A stretch of DNA of 64,000 nucleotides, taken from contig NZ_FNBT01000001.1 in assembly GCF_900102425.1 (NCBI RefSeq), forward strand, positions 656,764 through 720,763, read 5' to 3'. Below are positions 8,125-17,012 of this stretch, in pieces; the first letter of the stretch is position 1, and each line of letters begins with the position of its first letter. Under the pieces are notes generated by a model. It had not been told where the DNA came from. It did no database searches and worked only from the letters and a program-made list of their open reading frames with translations. Position numbers and translations under genes: made by a program. The DNA comes from Blastococcus aurantiacus (GTDB taxonomy: Bacteria; Actinomycetota; Actinomycetes; Mycobacteriales; Geodermatophilaceae).

Positions 8125-9090
8125 ATGAAGGCTGCCGTCTACCACCGCAACGGTCCCCCGGAGGTCCTCCAGTACGAGGAGGTCCCCGATCCGGTCGTCG
8201 CGCCGGGAGGCGTCGTCATCCAGGTCGAGGCCGTCTCGATCGAGGGCGGGGACACCCTCAACCGGCTGGGTGGCCCGCTGCTCTCGCAGCCGCACATCGT
8301 GGGCTACCAGGCGGCCGGGACGATCGTGGCGGTCGCCGACGACGTGACCGACCGGGCCGTCGGCGACCGGGTCGTGGCCACCAATAGCCACGGTTCGCAC
8401 GCCGAGCTCTGGGCCGTGTCCGCCAGGACCACCTGGAAGATCCCCGAGGGCGCCGACGTCGCGTCCGTCGCCTGCGTGCCGATCCCGTTCGGCACCGCGC
8501 ACGACTGCCTGTTCGAGTTCGGGCGGCTGCAGGAGGGCGAGACGGTCCTCATCCAGGCCGGCGCCGGCGGGGTGGGCGTGGCCGCGATCCAGCTCGCCAA
8601 GCGGGCCGGGGCGACGGTCATCGCGACCGCGTCGTCCCTCGCCCGGCTCGAGCCCCTCGCCGCGCTCGGCCTCGACCACGCCGTCGACTACTCGCAGAGC
8701 GGCTGGGTCGAGGAGGTGCGGAGCCTCTCCGACCGTGGACGCGGCGTCGACCTCGTCGTCGACTCGGTGGGCGGCTCTACCCTGCAGCAGTCCGTCGCCT
8801 GCCTGGGCCGCCGCGGCCGCGCCATCACCGTCGGGAACGCCGGGCGGGACTTCTCGCCGTTCAACGCCGGCGTGCTGGGCCGGCAGAACCAGTCGCTGAC
8901 CGGCGTCTACCTGGGTGGCGAGATCACCACCCCGCGGGTGCAGGCGATGGTGCAGGTACTGGTGGACGACGTCGCCGCCGGCCGGCTGACCGTCCTGGTC
9001 GACCGCACCTTCCCGCTCGCCGAGGCCGCCGCCGCGCACGAGTACATCGAGAGCCGCCGGGCGATCGGGCGCGTCGTCCTCACCCCCTGA
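8125..9090 (+). CDS. MDR-superfamily NADPH:quinone oxidoreductase-like enzyme
   Basis: 321 residues. The ATG at 8125 is preceded by CAGGAG and begins the conserved MKAAVYHRNGPPEVL; an upstream out-of-frame ATG at 8121 is not used. GroES-like N-terminal half, then a Rossmann domain with AGAGGVGVAAIQLAKRAGA, the NADPH-binding signature of the zinc-free quinone oxidoreductase branch. The Cys/His zinc ligands of alcohol dehydrogenases are absent. DRTFPLAEAAAAHEYIESRRAIGRVVL at the C-terminus is typical of the family. It likely reduces quinones or alpha,beta-unsaturated carbonyls with NADPH in the cytoplasm. It lies 56 bases downstream of the AtuA-like gene on the same strand and may share its transcript. 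It converges on the SDR gene with only 9 bases between stops. Confidence 0.85.
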   Translation: MKAAVYHRNGPPEVLQYEEVPDPVVAPGGVVIQVEAVSIEGGDTLNRLGGPLLSQPHIVGYQAAGTIVAVADDVTDRAVGDRVVATNSHGSHAELWAVSARTTWKIPEGADVASVACVPIPFGTAHDCLFEFGRLQEGETVLIQAGAGGVGVAAIQLAKRAGATVIATASSLARLEPLAALGLDHAVDYSQSGWVEEVRSLSDRGRGVDLVVDSVGGSTLQQSVACLGRRGRAITVGNAGRDFSPFNAGVLGRQNQSLTGVYLGGEITTPRVQAMVQVLVDDVAAGRLTVLVDRTFPLAEAAAAHEYIESRRAIGRVVLTP

Positions 9091-9099
9091 CCCGGCCTG

Positions 9100-10104
9100 T
9101 CAGGCGGGCGCCGGCCGCTCGACGGCCGGCCGGACGGCAGGCGCCTGGGCGTCGCCCTCCGGCCGGTCGGTCGGGAAGGGCACGCCGGTCAGCTCCTCGG
9201 ACAGCTCCCAGACCCTCCGGGCGTCCTCGAAGCTCCGCAGCCGACGGTAGGCAGTCTGCTCGGCCGGCGGCCCACTGATGTGCCCCCACCGGCGCGGGCC
9301 GTAGAACCGGCCGCCGGACGCGTCCGGCGACGTCGCGGCGAGCAGGGCGGGGAGGGCGGCGGTCTCGGGCGTCCCCGCGATGCCCAACGCCGACAGCCGC
9401 CGGATCACGCGGATGTTCCGCGTCTCCTCGGCCCGGCCGATCTCGGGCCGGGCAGCGAGCAGGTTCGTGGGAGCCACCCCCGGGTGCGAGATGTTGCTGG
9501 TGATCCCCCACCCGCCGGCCGTGCTGCGCCGGTCGAGCTCGAGGCCGAACAGGCCCAGAGCGATCTTCGACTGGCTGTAGGCCCGGAACGGGTCGTACGA
9601 GCGCTGCCACTGCAGGTCGTCCCAGTTGATGGCGTTTCTGTTGGCGGCGATGCTCACCTGCGACGTGACACGCGCCCGGCCGGCGCGCAGTAGCGGCAGG
9701 AGGCCGGCCACGAGCGCGACGTGCCCGAGGTGGTTGGTGCCGAACTGCAGCTCGTGCCCGTCGACCGTCGTCCGCCGCTGCGGCGGCGTCATGACGCCGG
9801 CGTTGTTGACCAGGACGTCGATCGGCCGGCCCTCGCCGAGCAGGACGTCGGAGAGGCGGGCGACCGACTCCAGCGAGGACAGGTCGAGCGGGTGGAGGGT
9901 GAGGCGCGCGCCCGGGACGCGTGACCGGATCTCGGCGAGTGCCGCTTCCCCCTTCCCGTGGTTGCGGACCGGGAGGACCAGGTCGGCGCCGGCGGCCGCC
10001 AGGCGCCGGGCGAGGACCAAGCCGATGCCGTCGCTGCCTCCGGTGAGCACTGCTCGCTTGCCCGATAGGTCGGGAACGGGGATGTCGATCGTGGTGCTGG
10101 CCAT
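9100..10104 (-). CDS. Short-chain dehydrogenase/reductase
   Basis: 334 residues from an ATG at 10104. Classical SDR features appear in order: TGGSDGIG (cofactor loop, about residues 21-28), a DLSS motif after the third strand, NNAGVM, a serine region ([16 protein letters not shown]) and YSQSK with catalytic Tyr and Lys. The length and the insert after the active site resemble the retinol-dehydrogenase/protochlorophyllide-reductase-like SDRs common in actinobacteria. Substrate unknown; NADP(H) preference is likely from the Arg-containing loop after the second strand (PVRNHGKGE). It is divergent from an MmyB-type regulator gene, with a 209-base shared upstream region containing a perfect inverted repeat. 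This is a common regulator-plus-SDR arrangement, so local control is likely. Confidence 0.88.
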   Translation of the reverse strand: MASTTIDIPVPDLSGKRAVLTGGSDGIGLVLARRLAAAGADLVLPVRNHGKGEAALAEIRSRVPGARLTLHPLDLSSLESVARLSDVLLGEGRPIDVLVNNAGVMTPPQRRTTVDGHELQFGTNHLGHVALVAGLLPLLRAGRARVTSQVSIAANRNAINWDDLQWQRSYDPFRAYSQSKIALGLFGLELDRRSTAGGWGITSNISHPGVAPTNLLAARPEIGRAEETRNIRVIRRLSALGIAGTPETAALPALLAATSPDASGGRFYGPRRWGHISGPPAEQTAYRRLRSFEDARRVWELSEELTGVPFPTDRPEGDAQAPAVRPAVERPAPA

Positions 10105-10186
10105 CGTCGGACTCCTGTGTCGTCGAGGCGCTCGGTGCGCGGTGACACCACCGTCTCCCCGCCGATCGACACGAGGCAGGACCCGT

Positions 10187-10221
10187 CGATCCCCCTCTGC
10201 CGACGCTCGAGAGGGGGATCG
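10187..10221. promoter_or_regulatory. Perfect 12-bp inverted repeat between divergent genes (candidate operator)
   Basis: CGATCCCCCTCT at 10187-10198 is repeated inverted at 10210-10221 with an 11-base spacer. The arm centres lie about two helical turns apart, as expected for a dimeric regulator. It sits between the SDR start (10104) and the regulator start (10314), so it could be the binding site of the MmyB-type regulator. A hairpin role is less likely because it is upstream of both genes. Confidence 0.5.
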
Positions 10222-10313
10222 GCGGGCCGTGGCTGCGCCGTGAGCGCACCGGTAGACACGTCCTCGACGCGCTGCACCAGGCCGGCGCAGCGCACCGCAT
10301 CCGGAGGAGACAC

Positions 10314-11190
10314 GTGGCCGTCGATCGAGCCGGGATGGCGGAGTTCCTCCGGCGCCGCCGGGAGTCGCTCCAGCCCGAGGACGTCGGCCTGCCCCGTGGG
10401 CCCCGCCGTCGCACCGCGGGGCTGCGCCGCGAGGAAGTGGCCGTCCTCTGCCACATGTCGACCGACTACTACTCGCGGCTGGAGCGGGAGCGGGGCCCTC
10501 AGCCGTCCGAGCAGATGCTGGCCTCGATGGCCCAGGGGCTGCACCTGTCACTCGACGAGCGGGACCACCTGTTCCGGCTGGCCGGCCAGCAGCCCCCGCC
10601 CCGCGGGCCGAGCAGCGAGCACGGGGTTGCTGCGGATCTTCGACCGGCTCGGGGACACCGCTGCCGAGATCGTCACCGAACTCGGCGAGACGCTCCGGCA
10701 GACTCCGCTCGCCGTCGCCCTCACCGGCGACACGACGCGGTTCACCGGCCCCGCGCGCAGCAGGGGTTACCGGTGGTTCACCGACGCGGCGGCCCGAGCG
10801 CGCCACGTGCCGGAGGACCACGCCTTCCTCTCGCGCATGTACGTCGCCGGGCTCCGCTCCATCGTCACGCTCCGGGGGCCCGGATCCCGGGCGGCGCAGC
10901 TGACCGACCTGCTGCTGGAGCGGAGCGACGAGTTCAGGACCTTGTGGGGAGCGCACGAGGTCGGCGTCCACCCGGATGAGGTGAAGCGGTACCAGCACCC
11001 CGAGGTGGGCCGGATGGAACTCAACTGCCAGACGCTGATCGACCCCCACCAGGCCCACCATCTGATGGTCTACACCGCCCTCCCTGGTACGGAGAGCCAC
11101 GACCGGCTCGAGATGCTCGCGGTGATCGGCGCCCAGTCCCTCGCTCTCTCGCCGTCGGGCAGCGGTACCGGAGCATCCCCGGATCGGTGA
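10314..11190 (+). pseudogene. MmyB-family helix-turn-helix regulator, apparently frameshifted
   Basis: The GTG at 10314 (AGGAGA upstream) opens a frame encoding about 100 residues of an XRE-type [56 protein letters not shown]. At about 10623 the homology jumps to the next frame, where [17 protein letters not shown] through the MmyB ligand-binding domain ([43 protein letters not shown]) continues to a stop at 11190. Relatives usually have a short linker of the type SEH-VSP-GLLR; here the codons between H and G are missing except for one base, consistent with a loss of about 8 bases. As written, the first frame would run on as unrelated sequence to 10979. It is either a broken regulator or a sequence error. 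Both parts keep good coding character, so decay, if real, is recent. Confidence 0.7.
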
Positions 11191-11219
11191 CGCGCGTGCG
11201 ACGCGGGCACCTGGGAACG

Positions 11220-11258
11220 CCACCGGCCCGGCCCCTCGATGAGGGACCGGGCCGGTGG
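11220..11258. terminator. Bidirectional terminator hairpin
   Basis: An 18-bp stem (17 paired, one mismatch) with a 3-base loop, starting CCACCGGCCCGG, lies between the convergent regulator and nrdJ genes. Confidence 0.78.
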
Positions 11259-11302
11259 ACGGACCGGGCGAGCGGAGCGGTACCGCGCTCGCCCGGGCTA
11301 CA

Positions 11303-14185
11303 TCAGCTGCAGCCGCTGGTGGAGCCGCAGCCCTCGCAGACGTAGCAGCTGCCGGCGGGACGCATCTTCGTGCCGCAGGTCATGCACAGCGGCGCGTCGG
11401 TGGCGGTGCCGGTGACCAGCTCCAGCAGCTCGGCCGAGGAGTGGGCCTCCTTGACCGACTTCGGGCCCGCCGGGGTGACCTTCTCCTCCACCTTGGCGGT
11501 CTCGATCGGCGCGGAGCCGCGCAGCTGCTCCAGGTCGACCTCGTCCTCCTCGGTGACGGCCGGGGTGCTGGCCGACGAGCCGTAGGAGCCGGCGACCTGG
11601 GCGGCCCGCTCCTCGGCGGTGAAGATGCCGAGACCGGCCCGCTTGTCGACGGGCAGGTGGTCCAGGGCCAGGCGACGGAAGATGTAGTCCATCACCGACT
11701 GGGCGATCCGGATGTCCGGGTCGTCGGTCATGCCGGCCGGCTCGAAGCGCATGTTGGTGAACTTGGAGATGTAGGTCTCCAGCGGCACACCGTGCTGCAG
11801 CGCCAGCGAGATGCCGATCGAGAAGGCGTCCATGACACCGGCCAGGGTCGAGCCCTGCTTGCCGAGCTTCAGGAACACCTCACCGAGGCTGCCGTCCTCG
11901 TACATGCCCGCGGTCATGTAGCCCTCGGCGCCGGCGACGCTGAACGAGGTGGTGACGCTCGTCCGCTTCTTGGGCAGGCGCTTGCGCACGGGGTGCGAGA
12001 GCGCGGCCGGGGCGGTCGCCTCGACCTTGACCTCGTCCTTGGTGCCGTCGTTCTTGCCCTTGCCGCCGGACAGCGGCTGGCCGACCTTGCAGTTGTCGCG
12101 GTAGATCGCCAGCGCCTTGAGGCCGAGCTTCCAGCCCTCGAAGTAGATCTTCTCGACGTCCTCGATGGTGGCGGTCTCCGGCATGTTGACCGTCTTGCTG
12201 ATCGCGCCGGAGATGAACGGCTGCACCGCGGCCATCATGCGGACGTGGCCCATGGGCTGGATGGCGCGCTCGCCCATGGCGCAGTCGAAGACCTCGTAGT
12301 GCTCGGGGCGCAGGGTCGGCGCGTCCACGACGTGGCCGTGCTCGGCGATGTACTCGACGATCGCCTCGATCTGCTCCTCCTGGTAGCCCAGGCTGCGCAG
12401 CGCCCGCGGCACCGTCTGGTTGACGATCTGCATCGAGCCGCCACCGACGAGCTTCTTGAACTTGACCAGCGAGAAGTCCGGCTCGATGCCGGTCGTGTCG
12501 CAGTCCATCATGAAGCCGATCGTGCCGGTCGGGGCCAGCACCGAGGCCTGCGCGTTGCGCCAGCCGTTCTCGGCGCCGATCTCGAGGCAGTCCTGCCACT
12601 CCTTGGTAGCCGCGCGGAGCACGTCGGCGTCGTCGGCACCTACCGGGCGGATCGCGTCGTTGGCCGCGGAGTGCTTGCGCATGACCCGGGCGTGGGCGTC
12701 GGCGTTGCGGGCGAAGCCCTCGTAGGCGCCGACGATGCCGGCCAGCTCGGCCGAGCGGCGGTAGGCGGTGCCGGTCATCAGCGAGGTGATGGCGGCGGCC
12801 AGGCTCTGGCCACCGCGCGAGTCGTAGGCGTGGCCGGTCGCCATGAGCAGGGCGCCCAGGTTGGCGTAGCCGATGCCCAGCTGGCGGTAGGCCCGGGTGG
12901 TCTCGCCGATCGGCTCGGTCGGGAAGTCGGCGAAGCAGATCGAGATGTCCATCGCGGTGATGACCAGCTCGACGGCCTTGACGAAGTTCTTCGAGTCGAA
13001 TGTGCCGTCGGCCTTGAGGAACTTCATGAGGTTCAGCGACGCCAGGTTGCACGAGCTGTTGTCCAGGCTCATGTACTCCGAGCAGGGGTTGGACGCGTTG
13101 ATGCGGCCGGTCTCGGGGTTGGTGTGCCAGTCGTTGATCGTGTCGTCGTACTGGATGCCCGGGTCGGCGCACTCCCAGGCCGCCTGGGTGACCTTGCGGA
13201 ACAGGGTCTTGGCGTCGACGGTCTCGATGACCGAGCCGTCCATGCGGGCACGGAGGCCGAACTCGGTGCCCTCCTCCACGGCGCGCATGAACTCGTCGGA
13301 GACGCGCACCGAGTTGTTGGCGTTCTGGTACTGGACGCTGGTGATGTCCTTGCCACCGAGGTCCATGTCGTAGCCGGCGTCGCGCAGCGCGCGGATCTTG
13401 TCCTCCTCGCGCGCCTTGGTCTCGATGAACTCCTCGATGTCGGGGTGGTCGATGTCGAGGACGACCATCTTCGCCGCACGGCGGGTGGCGCCACCGGACT
13501 TGATGGTCCCGGCCGAGGCGTCGGCGCCGCGCATGAAGCTGACCGGGCCGGACGCGGTGCCGCCGGAGGAGAGCAGCTCCTTGGAGGAGCGGATGCGGGA
13601 GAGGTTGAGGCCTGCACCGGAGCCGCCCTTGAAGATCAGGCCCTCCTCGCGGTACCAGTTGAGGATCGAGTCCATCTCGTCGTCGACGGCGAGGATGAAG
13701 CAGGCGCTGACCTGCTGGGGAGAGCTCGTGCCGACGTTGAACCACACGGGCGAGTTGAAGCTGAAGTACTGGTGCATGAGCATCCAGGTCAGCTCGTGCT
13801 CGAAGATCTCGGCGTCGCCCTCGCTGGCGAAGTAGCCGTGCTCGCGACCGGCCGCGCCGTAGGTGAGCACCACCCGGTCGATGAGCTGGCGCAGGCTCGT
13901 CTCGCGCTGCGGGGTGCCCACGGCACCGCGGAAGTACTTTGTCGTGACGATGTTGGTGGCGTTGATGCTCCACTCGGAGGGGAACTCGACACCGCGCTGC
14001 TCGAAGTTGATCGAGCCGTCGCGCCAGTTGGTCATGACGACGTCGCGGCGCTCCCACGTCACGTCGTCGTAGGGGTGCACACCGGCGGTGGTGAAGACGC
14101 GCTTGATCTTGAGGCCCTTCCGGCTGGGCGCCTTGGGGGTGCGCCGTGCGCGGCTGCTTGCCAAGCGGTCGTCGGTCTCGGTCAT
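11303..14185 (-). CDS. nrdJ: Adenosylcobalamin-dependent (class II) ribonucleoside-diphosphate reductase
   Basis: 960 residues, the usual length of the actinobacterial class II enzyme. It converts ribonucleotides to deoxyribonucleotides using adenosylcobalamin to generate the active-site thiyl radical, so it needs neither oxygen nor a second subunit. Diagnostic stretches include [61 protein letters not shown] (active-site Cys and Asn/Glu) and [22 protein letters not shown]. The C-terminus ends in a cysteine cluster ([20 protein letters not shown]), matching the redox-active/zinc-ribbon tail of this family. It is 144 bases downstream of nrdR on the same strand, and the pair of NrdR boxes upstream of nrdR probably controls both. 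No cobalamin riboswitch is evident. Confidence 0.96.
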   Translation of the reverse strand: MTETDDRLASSRARRTPKAPSRKGLKIKRVFTTAGVHPYDDVTWERRDVVMTNWRDGSINFEQRGVEFPSEWSINATNIVTTKYFRGAVGTPQRETSLRQLIDRVVLTYGAAGREHGYFASEGDAEIFEHELTWMLMHQYFSFNSPVWFNVGTSSPQQVSACFILAVDDEMDSILNWYREEGLIFKGGSGAGLNLSRIRSSKELLSSGGTASGPVSFMRGADASAGTIKSGGATRRAAKMVVLDIDHPDIEEFIETKAREEDKIRALRDAGYDMDLGGKDITSVQYQNANNSVRVSDEFMRAVEEGTEFGLRARMDGSVIETVDAKTLFRKVTQAAWECADPGIQYDDTINDWHTNPETGRINASNPCSEYMSLDNSSCNLASLNLMKFLKADGTFDSKNFVKAVELVITAMDISICFADFPTEPIGETTRAYRQLGIGYANLGALLMATGHAYDSRGGQSLAAAITSLMTGTAYRRSAELAGIVGAYEGFARNADAHARVMRKHSAANDAIRPVGADDADVLRAATKEWQDCLEIGAENGWRNAQASVLAPTGTIGFMMDCDTTGIEPDFSLVKFKKLVGGGSMQIVNQTVPRALRSLGYQEEQIEAIVEYIAEHGHVVDAPTLRPEHYEVFDCAMGERAIQPMGHVRMMAAVQPFISGAISKTVNMPETATIEDVEKIYFEGWKLGLKALAIYRDNCKVGQPLSGGKGKNDGTKDEVKVEATAPAALSHPVRKRLPKKRTSVTTSFSVAGAEGYMTAGMYEDGSLGEVFLKLGKQGSTLAGVMDAFSIGISLALQHGVPLETYISKFTNMRFEPAGMTDDPDIRIAQSVMDYIFRRLALDHLPVDKRAGLGIFTAEERAAQVAGSYGSSASTPAVTEEDEVDLEQLRGSAPIETAKVEEKVTPAGPKSVKEAHSSAELLELVTGTATDAPLCMTCGTKMRPAGSCYVCEGCGSTSGCS

Positions 14186-14329
14186 GGTGTGGAGCTCTCC
14201 CTGGTCGTGTGGTGCTCGGTGTGGTGCTCGGCGCGCGCCGTGGAGCCGCGCGGTGACGGATCGGAGGGCTGGGGAAGAGCCGCGATCGAAGTGCTCGACG
14301 TGCTGTCTAGCCGTGGGTAGTGACAGTTC

Positions 14330-14818
14330 TCAGGGGCCGTCGGACGGGCCGGCGGCGGGGGCGGCCGCACCGGTGGGGCGGGCCTTCAGCTCGGCGATCT
14401 CCTTCTCGAAGTCGGCCACCGAGGTGAAGGCGCGGTAGACGCTGGCGAAGCGCAGGTAGGCGACCTCGTCGAGCTCGCGCAGCGGACCGAGGATGGCGAG
14501 CCCCACCTCGTGGGCGGGGACCTCCGCCGCGCCGCTGGCGCGGATCGTGTCCTCGACCTGCTGGGCGAGCTTGGCCAGCTGGTCCTCGTCGACCGGCCGG
14601 CCCTGGCAGGCCCGGCGGACACCGGCGACGACCTTGGAGCGGTTGAACGGCTCGCTGACGCCGCTGCGCTTGACGACGGCGAGGACGGCCTCCTCGACGG
14701 TGGTGAACCGCCGACCGCACTGCGGGCAGGAACGGCGGCGACGCGTGGTCGCCCCCTCGTCGGCCTCCCGCGAGTCGATCACCCGACTGTCCGGGTTGTG
14801 GCAGAACGGGCAACGCAT
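14330..14818 (-). CDS. nrdR: Transcriptional repressor NrdR
   Basis: 162 residues. [17 protein letters not shown] followed by [15 protein letters not shown] forms the four-cysteine zinc ribbon (residues 3, 6 and about 31, 34). The ATP-cone domain follows ([29 protein letters not shown] and on). NrdR senses ATP/dATP through the cone and represses ribonucleotide reductase genes when dATP is high. GGGAGGTGG precedes the ATG. It lies directly upstream of nrdJ, the standard actinobacterial nrdRJ operon. The Ala/Pro/Gly-rich last 15 residues are a non-conserved tail. Confidence 0.96.
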   Translation of the reverse strand: MRCPFCHNPDSRVIDSREADEGATTRRRRSCPQCGRRFTTVEEAVLAVVKRSGVSEPFNRSKVVAGVRRACQGRPVDEDQLAKLAQQVEDTIRASGAAEVPAHEVGLAILGPLRELDEVAYLRFASVYRAFTSVADFEKEIAELKARPTGAAAPAAGPSDGP

Positions 14819-14942
14819 CGCGGTCCACCTCCCTCAGCGACTCCTCGTCCGGGACGTCCTGTGGACCCTCCTGGGGACATCCGGTGGACGTCGCGGGGAG
14901 AACCTGAGGACCGGCCTGTGGACGAGTCTTACAGCTCTGTAA

Positions 14943-14990
14943 CTACTAGATCTAGTGGAACCCTATGCCTGGCCCCACTAGATGTGCAAG
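14943..14990. promoter_or_regulatory. Tandem NrdR boxes upstream of nrdRJ
   Basis: Two 16-base sites, at 14943-14958 and 14975-14990, each carry ACTAGAT at the same offset. The first contains the perfect palindrome ACTAGATCTAGT; the second is degenerate on its right side (ACTAGATGTGCA). Their starts are 32 bases apart, three helical turns, with a 16-base gap, the usual geometry of paired NrdR boxes. They lie 125 bases upstream of the nrdR start, so nrdR is probably autoregulated together with nrdJ. Confidence 0.75.
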
Positions 14991-15275
14991 ACATCTACCG
15001 GTCGGCGTGTTCCGCCCTGACCCGGCTGTCACCCGCAGGAACACGGCATCCCACCCGTCACACGACACGCCCGCACGGCGCGCCGGAGGGTGTACCGGGA
15101 CGTCGACGCTGCGCGCTCACGACCACCCCTGCCGGTGCCGGACGCGGCACCTCAGGGCCGTGCTGACCCGTCAGCGTGGTGCGGACGCCGCCCTTCCCTC
15201 AGCGGTGAGCGACGGGGGTGCCGGGCCGGCGGACGACGCGACCAGTGAGCGCGCCCGCAGACGGAGCGGCGGGCC
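14991..15275. other. Intergenic region without recognised gene
   Basis: Between the NrdR boxes and the stop of the gene at 15276. It should hold the outer part of the nrdRJ promoter. I see no convincing coding frame, RNA gene or strong hairpin in it; open frames here lack homology and start signals. Confidence 0.5.
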
Positions 15276-16082
15276 TCAGGCCCCGAAGACGGAGTTGCCG
15301 ACCCGGGGCCGGCGCGAGCTCGCGGACAGGTCACCGAGCCGCATGGGGCGGGTCAGCAGGTCGGCCTCGGCGTCGACGCGGCCGGCGCAGACCTCGGACC
15401 GCCCGTAGGACTCCTCGGGCCGGGCGCTGCGCGCCTGCGGGACCGACCACCCGGCGCCGACGTGCGGCCGCGCCGCGCGGCGCGACTCCGCTGTCGTCGC
15501 CGACTCCACAAGGTCCCGGTCGCCCTGGTCGGCGATCGCCGCGAAGATCTCCGTGTCCGCCGCCCGGTGCCGGCCCTCGTCACGGTCTGCGCGGTGCCGG
15601 CCGGGCGGGACCGCGACCTCGGCAGCGACGGCGACCTGGACGTCGGTGTCCTCGGGAGCCCGCCGGCGCCCGGCGGGGCGCGACACGGAGACGGTGGGCG
15701 CCACGGCGGCGGCACCTGCCACCGAGGGCGCCGGGGCCTCGTCCCGGATCATCGGCAGCGCAGCGGTCGTCGCCGCATCGATCGTGAGGGGGCGGCCCCG
15801 CATGGCGGAGATCGCCTGGGCGGGCGGGAGCTCCTGCTTCACCCGGGAGTCGATCCGGTTGGGCGCCGTGACCGGGGAGACCTGCTGTTCCGGCAGGCGG
15901 AGGGCGGCGAGATCGATCCACGCCGTCTCCTCGACACCGCCGACGACCACCCGCACCCACATCTGGCAGGTCCCGGAGGCGTCGTGCCGCCAGCCGAGCA
16001 GCTCGCCGCGCCACCACGTCCCCGCCTGGTAGACCTCGACGGCCTGGGGGGAACTGGTGAACACAGCGGCTCGGCTGTCCAT
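15276..16082 (-). CDS. Hypothetical protein with N-terminal SH3-like domain
   Basis: 268 residues from the ATG at 16082. Residues 14-65 form a compact, tryptophan-rich beta module (VEVYQAGTWWRGELLGWRHD, MWVRVVVGGVEETAWIDL) that looks like a small SH3- or Tudor-like barrel. The rest is low complexity: Ala/Pro/Arg-rich with many charged residues, ending in RPRVGNSVFGA. There is no signal peptide or membrane segment. An in-frame GTG lies four codons upstream, so the true start could be slightly earlier. It is transcribed in the same direction as the LysM gene 143 bases upstream and may be co-expressed from the damage-inducible promoter, although the gap permits its own promoter. I do not recognise a named family. 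Confidence 0.65.
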   Translation of the reverse strand: MDSRAAVFTSSPQAVEVYQAGTWWRGELLGWRHDASGTCQMWVRVVVGGVEETAWIDLAALRLPEQQVSPVTAPNRIDSRVKQELPPAQAISAMRGRPLTIDAATTAALPMIRDEAPAPSVAGAAAVAPTVSVSRPAGRRRAPEDTDVQVAVAAEVAVPPGRHRADRDEGRHRAADTEIFAAIADQGDRDLVESATTAESRRAARPHVGAGWSVPQARSARPEESYGRSEVCAGRVDAEADLLTRPMRLGDLSASSRRPRVGNSVFGA

Positions 16083-16225
16083 GGAACCTGACACGCGACG
16101 ACCGTATGCGCTCGACCGGCCACTGTGGGTGAAGACGCCCGGGCTGATGATTGACGAACTCGCCGCCTCAGCTTGGCCAGGTGTTGCCCTGTCGCCCGGC
16201 CGGGCGGGAGGCGTGCTGCCCTCGC

Positions 16226-16804
16226 TCACGGGAGGAGGAGGACCTGACCCGGGACCACGACGGCGTCCGGCAGCTCGTTCAGCTCGCGGATGTCGGCGAC
16301 GACGTCCCGGACGTCGTCCCCCTCGCCGGCGACGGCTGCTGCGATGGACCAGAGCGTGTCGCCCGGGTGCACGACGACGCTGCTCTCCCCCGCCAGGCGC
16401 AGGCCACCCTCGTCGTCCCCGGCGACGGCGGACCCCACGCAGGACCCCACCGCGATCCCCACGGCCAGACCGAGCACCACGCCGAGCCGGCGCGCGCGGC
16501 GCGTGAGCCGGACGCCCGGGACGCTGCGCTCGTCGACGGCGCGACCGGGGACGGCCGGGCGGCGGGGGCTCGCCGTGCCCGCCGGGAGGGGGCGGCGCAG
16601 CTGGTTCCCCGACGGCCGCGGGCGGGAGGCCGCGGCGTCCGCCGCCATCCGGCCGGCGCGCGCGGACGCGGCGGGGGTGCGAGGTGCCAGGTCCGGCACC
16701 GCCCGCAGCGTCCGCACACGACCGGACCCACTCGCAAGCGGCGGCCGCCACGGAGCCTGGACCGCCTCGTCGAACTCCACCACGGCCTGCGCCACGCCAC
16801 CCAT
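16226..16804 (-). CDS. LysM-domain membrane protein, candidate SOS-induced division inhibitor (YneA/ChiZ type)
   Basis: 192 residues. A basic, disordered cytoplasmic N-terminus (1-106) leads to one membrane span (about 107-128). A LysM domain follows at about 142-191 (VVHPGDTLWSIAAAVAGEGDDVRDVVADIRELNEL and a terminal VVVPGQVLLLP), which would bind peptidoglycan outside the membrane. It is divergent from lexA. This is the position of YneA in Bacillus and of Rv2719c (ChiZ) in Mycobacterium, LysM proteins that block division after DNA damage; equivalence here is inferred from architecture and synteny, not sequence identity. Two LexA boxes and a PafBC-type promoter motif lie just upstream. No separate catalytic domain is visible. 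Confidence 0.82.
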   Translation of the reverse strand: MGGVAQAVVEFDEAVQAPWRPPLASGSGRVRTLRAVPDLAPRTPAASARAGRMAADAAASRPRPSGNQLRRPLPAGTASPRRPAVPGRAVDERSVPGVRLTRRARRLGVVLGLAVGIAVGSCVGSAVAGDDEGGLRLAGESSVVVHPGDTLWSIAAAVAGEGDDVRDVVADIRELNELPDAVVVPGQVLLLP

Positions 16805-16838
16805 GACCACTCCTCCGACCTGCACCGTCGTCACCGTC

Positions 16839-16895
16839 TTCGAACGGCTGTTCGAATCGAACGTCTGTGCGATGTCTACCGGAGACCACCGACAG
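16839..16895 (-). promoter_or_regulatory. Damage-inducible promoter of the LysM gene: two LexA boxes plus RecA-NDp-like element
   Basis: A perfect LexA box (TCGAAC-GGCT-GTTCGA, 16840-16855, flanked to an 18-base palindrome) is followed by a one-mismatch box (TCGAAC-GTCT-GTGCGA, 16857-16872). On the minus strand, TGTCGGTG, an 8-base spacer and TAGACA run from about 16895 to 16879, matching the RecA-NDp pattern TTGTCRGTG-N8-TANNNT except at the first and last positions. The LexA boxes cover the expected transcription start, 35-70 bases before the start codon. Confidence 0.75.
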
Positions 16896-16921
16896 AAGCG
16901 ACCCGACACGGCGTCCCGGTT

Positions 16922-16937
16922 TCGAACAGGTGTTTGA
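16922..16937 (+). promoter_or_regulatory. LexA box of lexA
   Basis: TCGAAC-AGGT-GTTTGA, one mismatch from the actinobacterial SOS box, lies 76 bases before the lexA start. It indicates autoregulation of lexA. Confidence 0.8.
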
Positions 16938-17012
16938 AAGGTGCGGTGATCAGCGCTACGGTTCCGGGGACGCGACCAGCACGGCTGCACCGGCAGCCCG
17001 CGAGGAGGAGAC

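Noticed and set aside
11255..14320. A 1021-codon open frame on the plus strand opposite nrdJ
   Set aside because: It is a GC-skew shadow: codon positions mirror nrdJ, the translation is low-complexity Val/Gly/Asp/Arg, and there is no start signal or homology.
14186..14329. Possible cobalamin riboswitch before the B12-dependent nrdJ
   Set aside because: Only 144 bases are available and no B12-box-like sequence is visible here or upstream of nrdR; NrdR boxes explain the control instead.
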